The notes beneath the pieces were generated by a model, which worked only from the letters and a program-made list of their open reading frames with translations, was not told the DNA's origin and did no database searches. 32,408 bases of DNA from JBBTWG01 sp038062935 (GTDB lineage Bacteria; Patescibacteriota; Gracilibacteria; UBA1369; UBA12463). Positions 31,614 through 32,408 of the stretch are shown one piece after another; the stretch's first letter is position 1, and each line of letters begins with the position of its first letter. Both the position numbers and the translations under genes were made by a program. The stretch spans positions 1 through 32,408 of the forward strand of contig JBBTWG010000048.1 of NCBI GenBank assembly GCA_038062935.1, given 5' to 3'.

Positions 31614-32213
31614 TTATTGTCTTAGCATCACAAACTCCGGATCCATACAAATACGGCTTTCCTCTGGGAAAACTTGCCCCTGATACTTCGAGTGCGATTT
31701 CTTATGATAAGGCACATCGGCTTTCGATGTCATCATTTCAAAAGCGAGCTGACAGACACGCATCCCCGGATAGAGCGCCACCGGCATGCGATTAATGTTC
31801 GTCATTTCCAGAGTGATCGTCCCTTCAAAACCAGCATCCACAAAACCTGCAGTCGAATGCACAATAATCCCAAGTCGCCCAAGAGAGCTACGACCTTCTA
31901 CGCGAGCCACAATGTCATCAGCAATTTTAATTTTCTCCAAGGTCACTCCGAGTACAAATTCACCAGGCTGCAAAATAAAAGGCGTTCGACCATCGTCAGA
32001 AAGTTCGATCAACTTCGTCACACCATCGAAACATTCCGGTCGCATCGGATCCAGCACAGGAAATTGTGCATGATTATAAATTTTGAAAAATCGGCCGAGA
32101 CGCATATCGAGAGAAGATGCATGAATATTCTTCATATAATCGTTCTCCGGACACGTCACAACAATGTCCTTGGAAAGAACACGAGCCTTGATATCGCGGT
32201 CAGAAAGAATCAT
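31614..32213 (-). CDS. dcd: dCTP deaminase (possibly bifunctional DCD-DUT)
   Basis: 199 aa. It deaminates dCTP on the way to dTTP. ASSLDMRLG is the N-terminal family motif. The active-site block is ARVEGRSSLGRLGIIVHSTA followed by GFVDAGFEGTITLEM. The HSTAGF wording is that of the bifunctional dCTP deaminase/dUTPase (M. tuberculosis and M. jannaschii types) rather than E. coli Dcd, which has HVTAHRID. So it may release dUMP directly, but this is an inference. It starts just after purB, and a TATACT ends 6 nt before the ATG. Confidence 0.93.
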   Translation of the reverse strand: MILSDRDIKARVLSKDIVVTCPENDYMKNIHASSLDMRLGRFFKIYNHAQFPVLDPMRPECFDGVTKLIELSDDGRTPFILQPGEFVLGVTLEKIKIADDIVARVEGRSSLGRLGIIVHSTAGFVDAGFEGTITLEMTNINRMPVALYPGMRVCQLAFEMMTSKADVPYHKKSHSKYQGQVFPEESRICMDPEFVMLRQ

Positions 32214-32219
32214 GCCGAA

Positions 32220-32225
32220 AGTATA
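32220..32225 (-). promoter_or_regulatory. -10 box of dcd
   Basis: TATACT on the minus strand, 6 nt before the dcd ATG, between the purB stop and dcd. No convincing -35 was found. Confidence 0.4.
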
Positions 32226-32234
32226 AACAGAAAA

Positions 32235-32408
32235 CTAAAACTCCGCTACTAATTTTTCTGCGAGACCCATGTAAGTCGCCGGAGTCAGTTTCAAAAGTGT
32301 CTGAATTTCATTTTTTGGGACAGGAAGTGCACGAACAATTTTCTTATACAGTTCAGCCGTCATCTTTTTGCCACGAGTCTCTTTTTTCATCTGCTCATAA
32401 GCATCCGC
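32235..32408 (-). CDS. purB: Adenylosuccinate lyase, C-terminal fragment (cut by window edge)
   Basis: The last 57 codons, read on the minus strand to a TAG. AYEQMKKETRGKKMTAELYK and LTPATYMGLAEKLV match the C-terminal helical domain of E. coli-type PurB (YEKLKELTRGK...; MTPANYIG.A..LV). PurB acts twice in purine synthesis, releasing fumarate from SAICAR and adenylosuccinate. The catalytic regions are outside the window. It is the first visible gene of the nine-gene minus-strand run and lies 21 bp upstream of dcd. Confidence 0.8.
   Translation of the reverse strand, partial: ADAYEQMKKETRGKKMTAELYKKIVRALPVPKNEIQTLLKLTPATYMGLAEKLVAEF

Noticed and set aside
29541..31625. Long plus-strand reading frames (278 and 255 codons) opposite ileS
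   Set aside because: They lie wholly antisense to a clear IleRS. Their composition (Arg/His/Ile-rich, no motifs) is typical of shadow frames.
1..32408. Alternative genetic code (UGA as glycine)
   Set aside because: UGA ends several genes at the expected family length (RluD-type, TrmB-like, LepB) and no in-frame UGA interrupts conserved domains.

Overview
The window looks like a compact, gene-dense chromosomal segment of a Patescibacteria (CPR) bacterium. Thirty-five genes (two cut by the window edges) fill about 32.4 kb. The largest gap is about 280 bp, and many genes touch or overlap. UGA is used as an ordinary stop (the RluD, TrmB-like and LepB genes), so the UGA=Gly code of Gracilibacteria/Absconditabacteria does not apply. 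Ribosomal protein L9 is present, which argues against Microgenomates, a group reported to lack it. A type-2 (eukaryote-like) IleRS, a TrmB-family regulator, orphan solute-binding proteins and a VirD4-like ATPase all fit a CPR genome. The lineage below that cannot be fixed from this sequence. No tRNA, rRNA, CRISPR array, prophage or insertion sequence was seen.

Layout. 1-1097 (+): end of obgE, then pth and rplU. 1084-2588 (-): an RluD-type pseudouridine synthase and a TrmB-like regulator. 2685-5907 (+): tyrS and recG, closed by a strong two-way terminator. 5957-7210 (-): a secreted protein of unknown function with glycine-every-fourth-residue repeats. 7488-9908: elp3 (-) facing away from a Trm9/ALKBH8-like methyltransferase (+), followed by a WecG/TagA glycosyltransferase. 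10617-13991 (-): PH-domain membrane protein, HEPN-motif membrane protein, coaE, gatB and a small membrane protein. 14020-14709 (+): lepB. 14703-16939 (-): two membrane proteins and a DHH phosphoesterase. 16970-17917 (+): fmt. 17919-20346 (-): a sugar-type solute-binding protein and a GT2 glycosyltransferase. 20387-22643 (+): ribE, ribH and pgk. 22648-32408 (-): a nine-gene collinear run read purB, dcd, ileS, holin-like, secG, family-5 solute-binding protein, rplI, ruvX, VirD4-like ATPase.

Most of the content is translation (aminoacyl-tRNA synthetases, amidotransferase, formyltransferase, L9, L21, tRNA and rRNA modification), secretion and the envelope (LepB, SecG, binding proteins, glycosyltransferases), and a little cofactor and nucleotide chemistry.

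Three things stand out. First, Elp3 and a Trm9/ALKBH8-like methyltransferase sit head to head with 33 bp between them. This suggests a minimal bacterial version of the eukaryotic mcm5U34 wobble-uridine pathway. Second, about a dozen genes have a -10 element ending only 6-9 nt before the ATG and lack a Shine-Dalgarno sequence. This points to leaderless transcription, and in three cases the upstream gene's stop codon lies inside that -10. Third, a tandem 7-bp repeat (TCCTAAA) lies directly in front of pgk, where it also encodes the end of ribH, and a degenerate copy lies in front of rplU.
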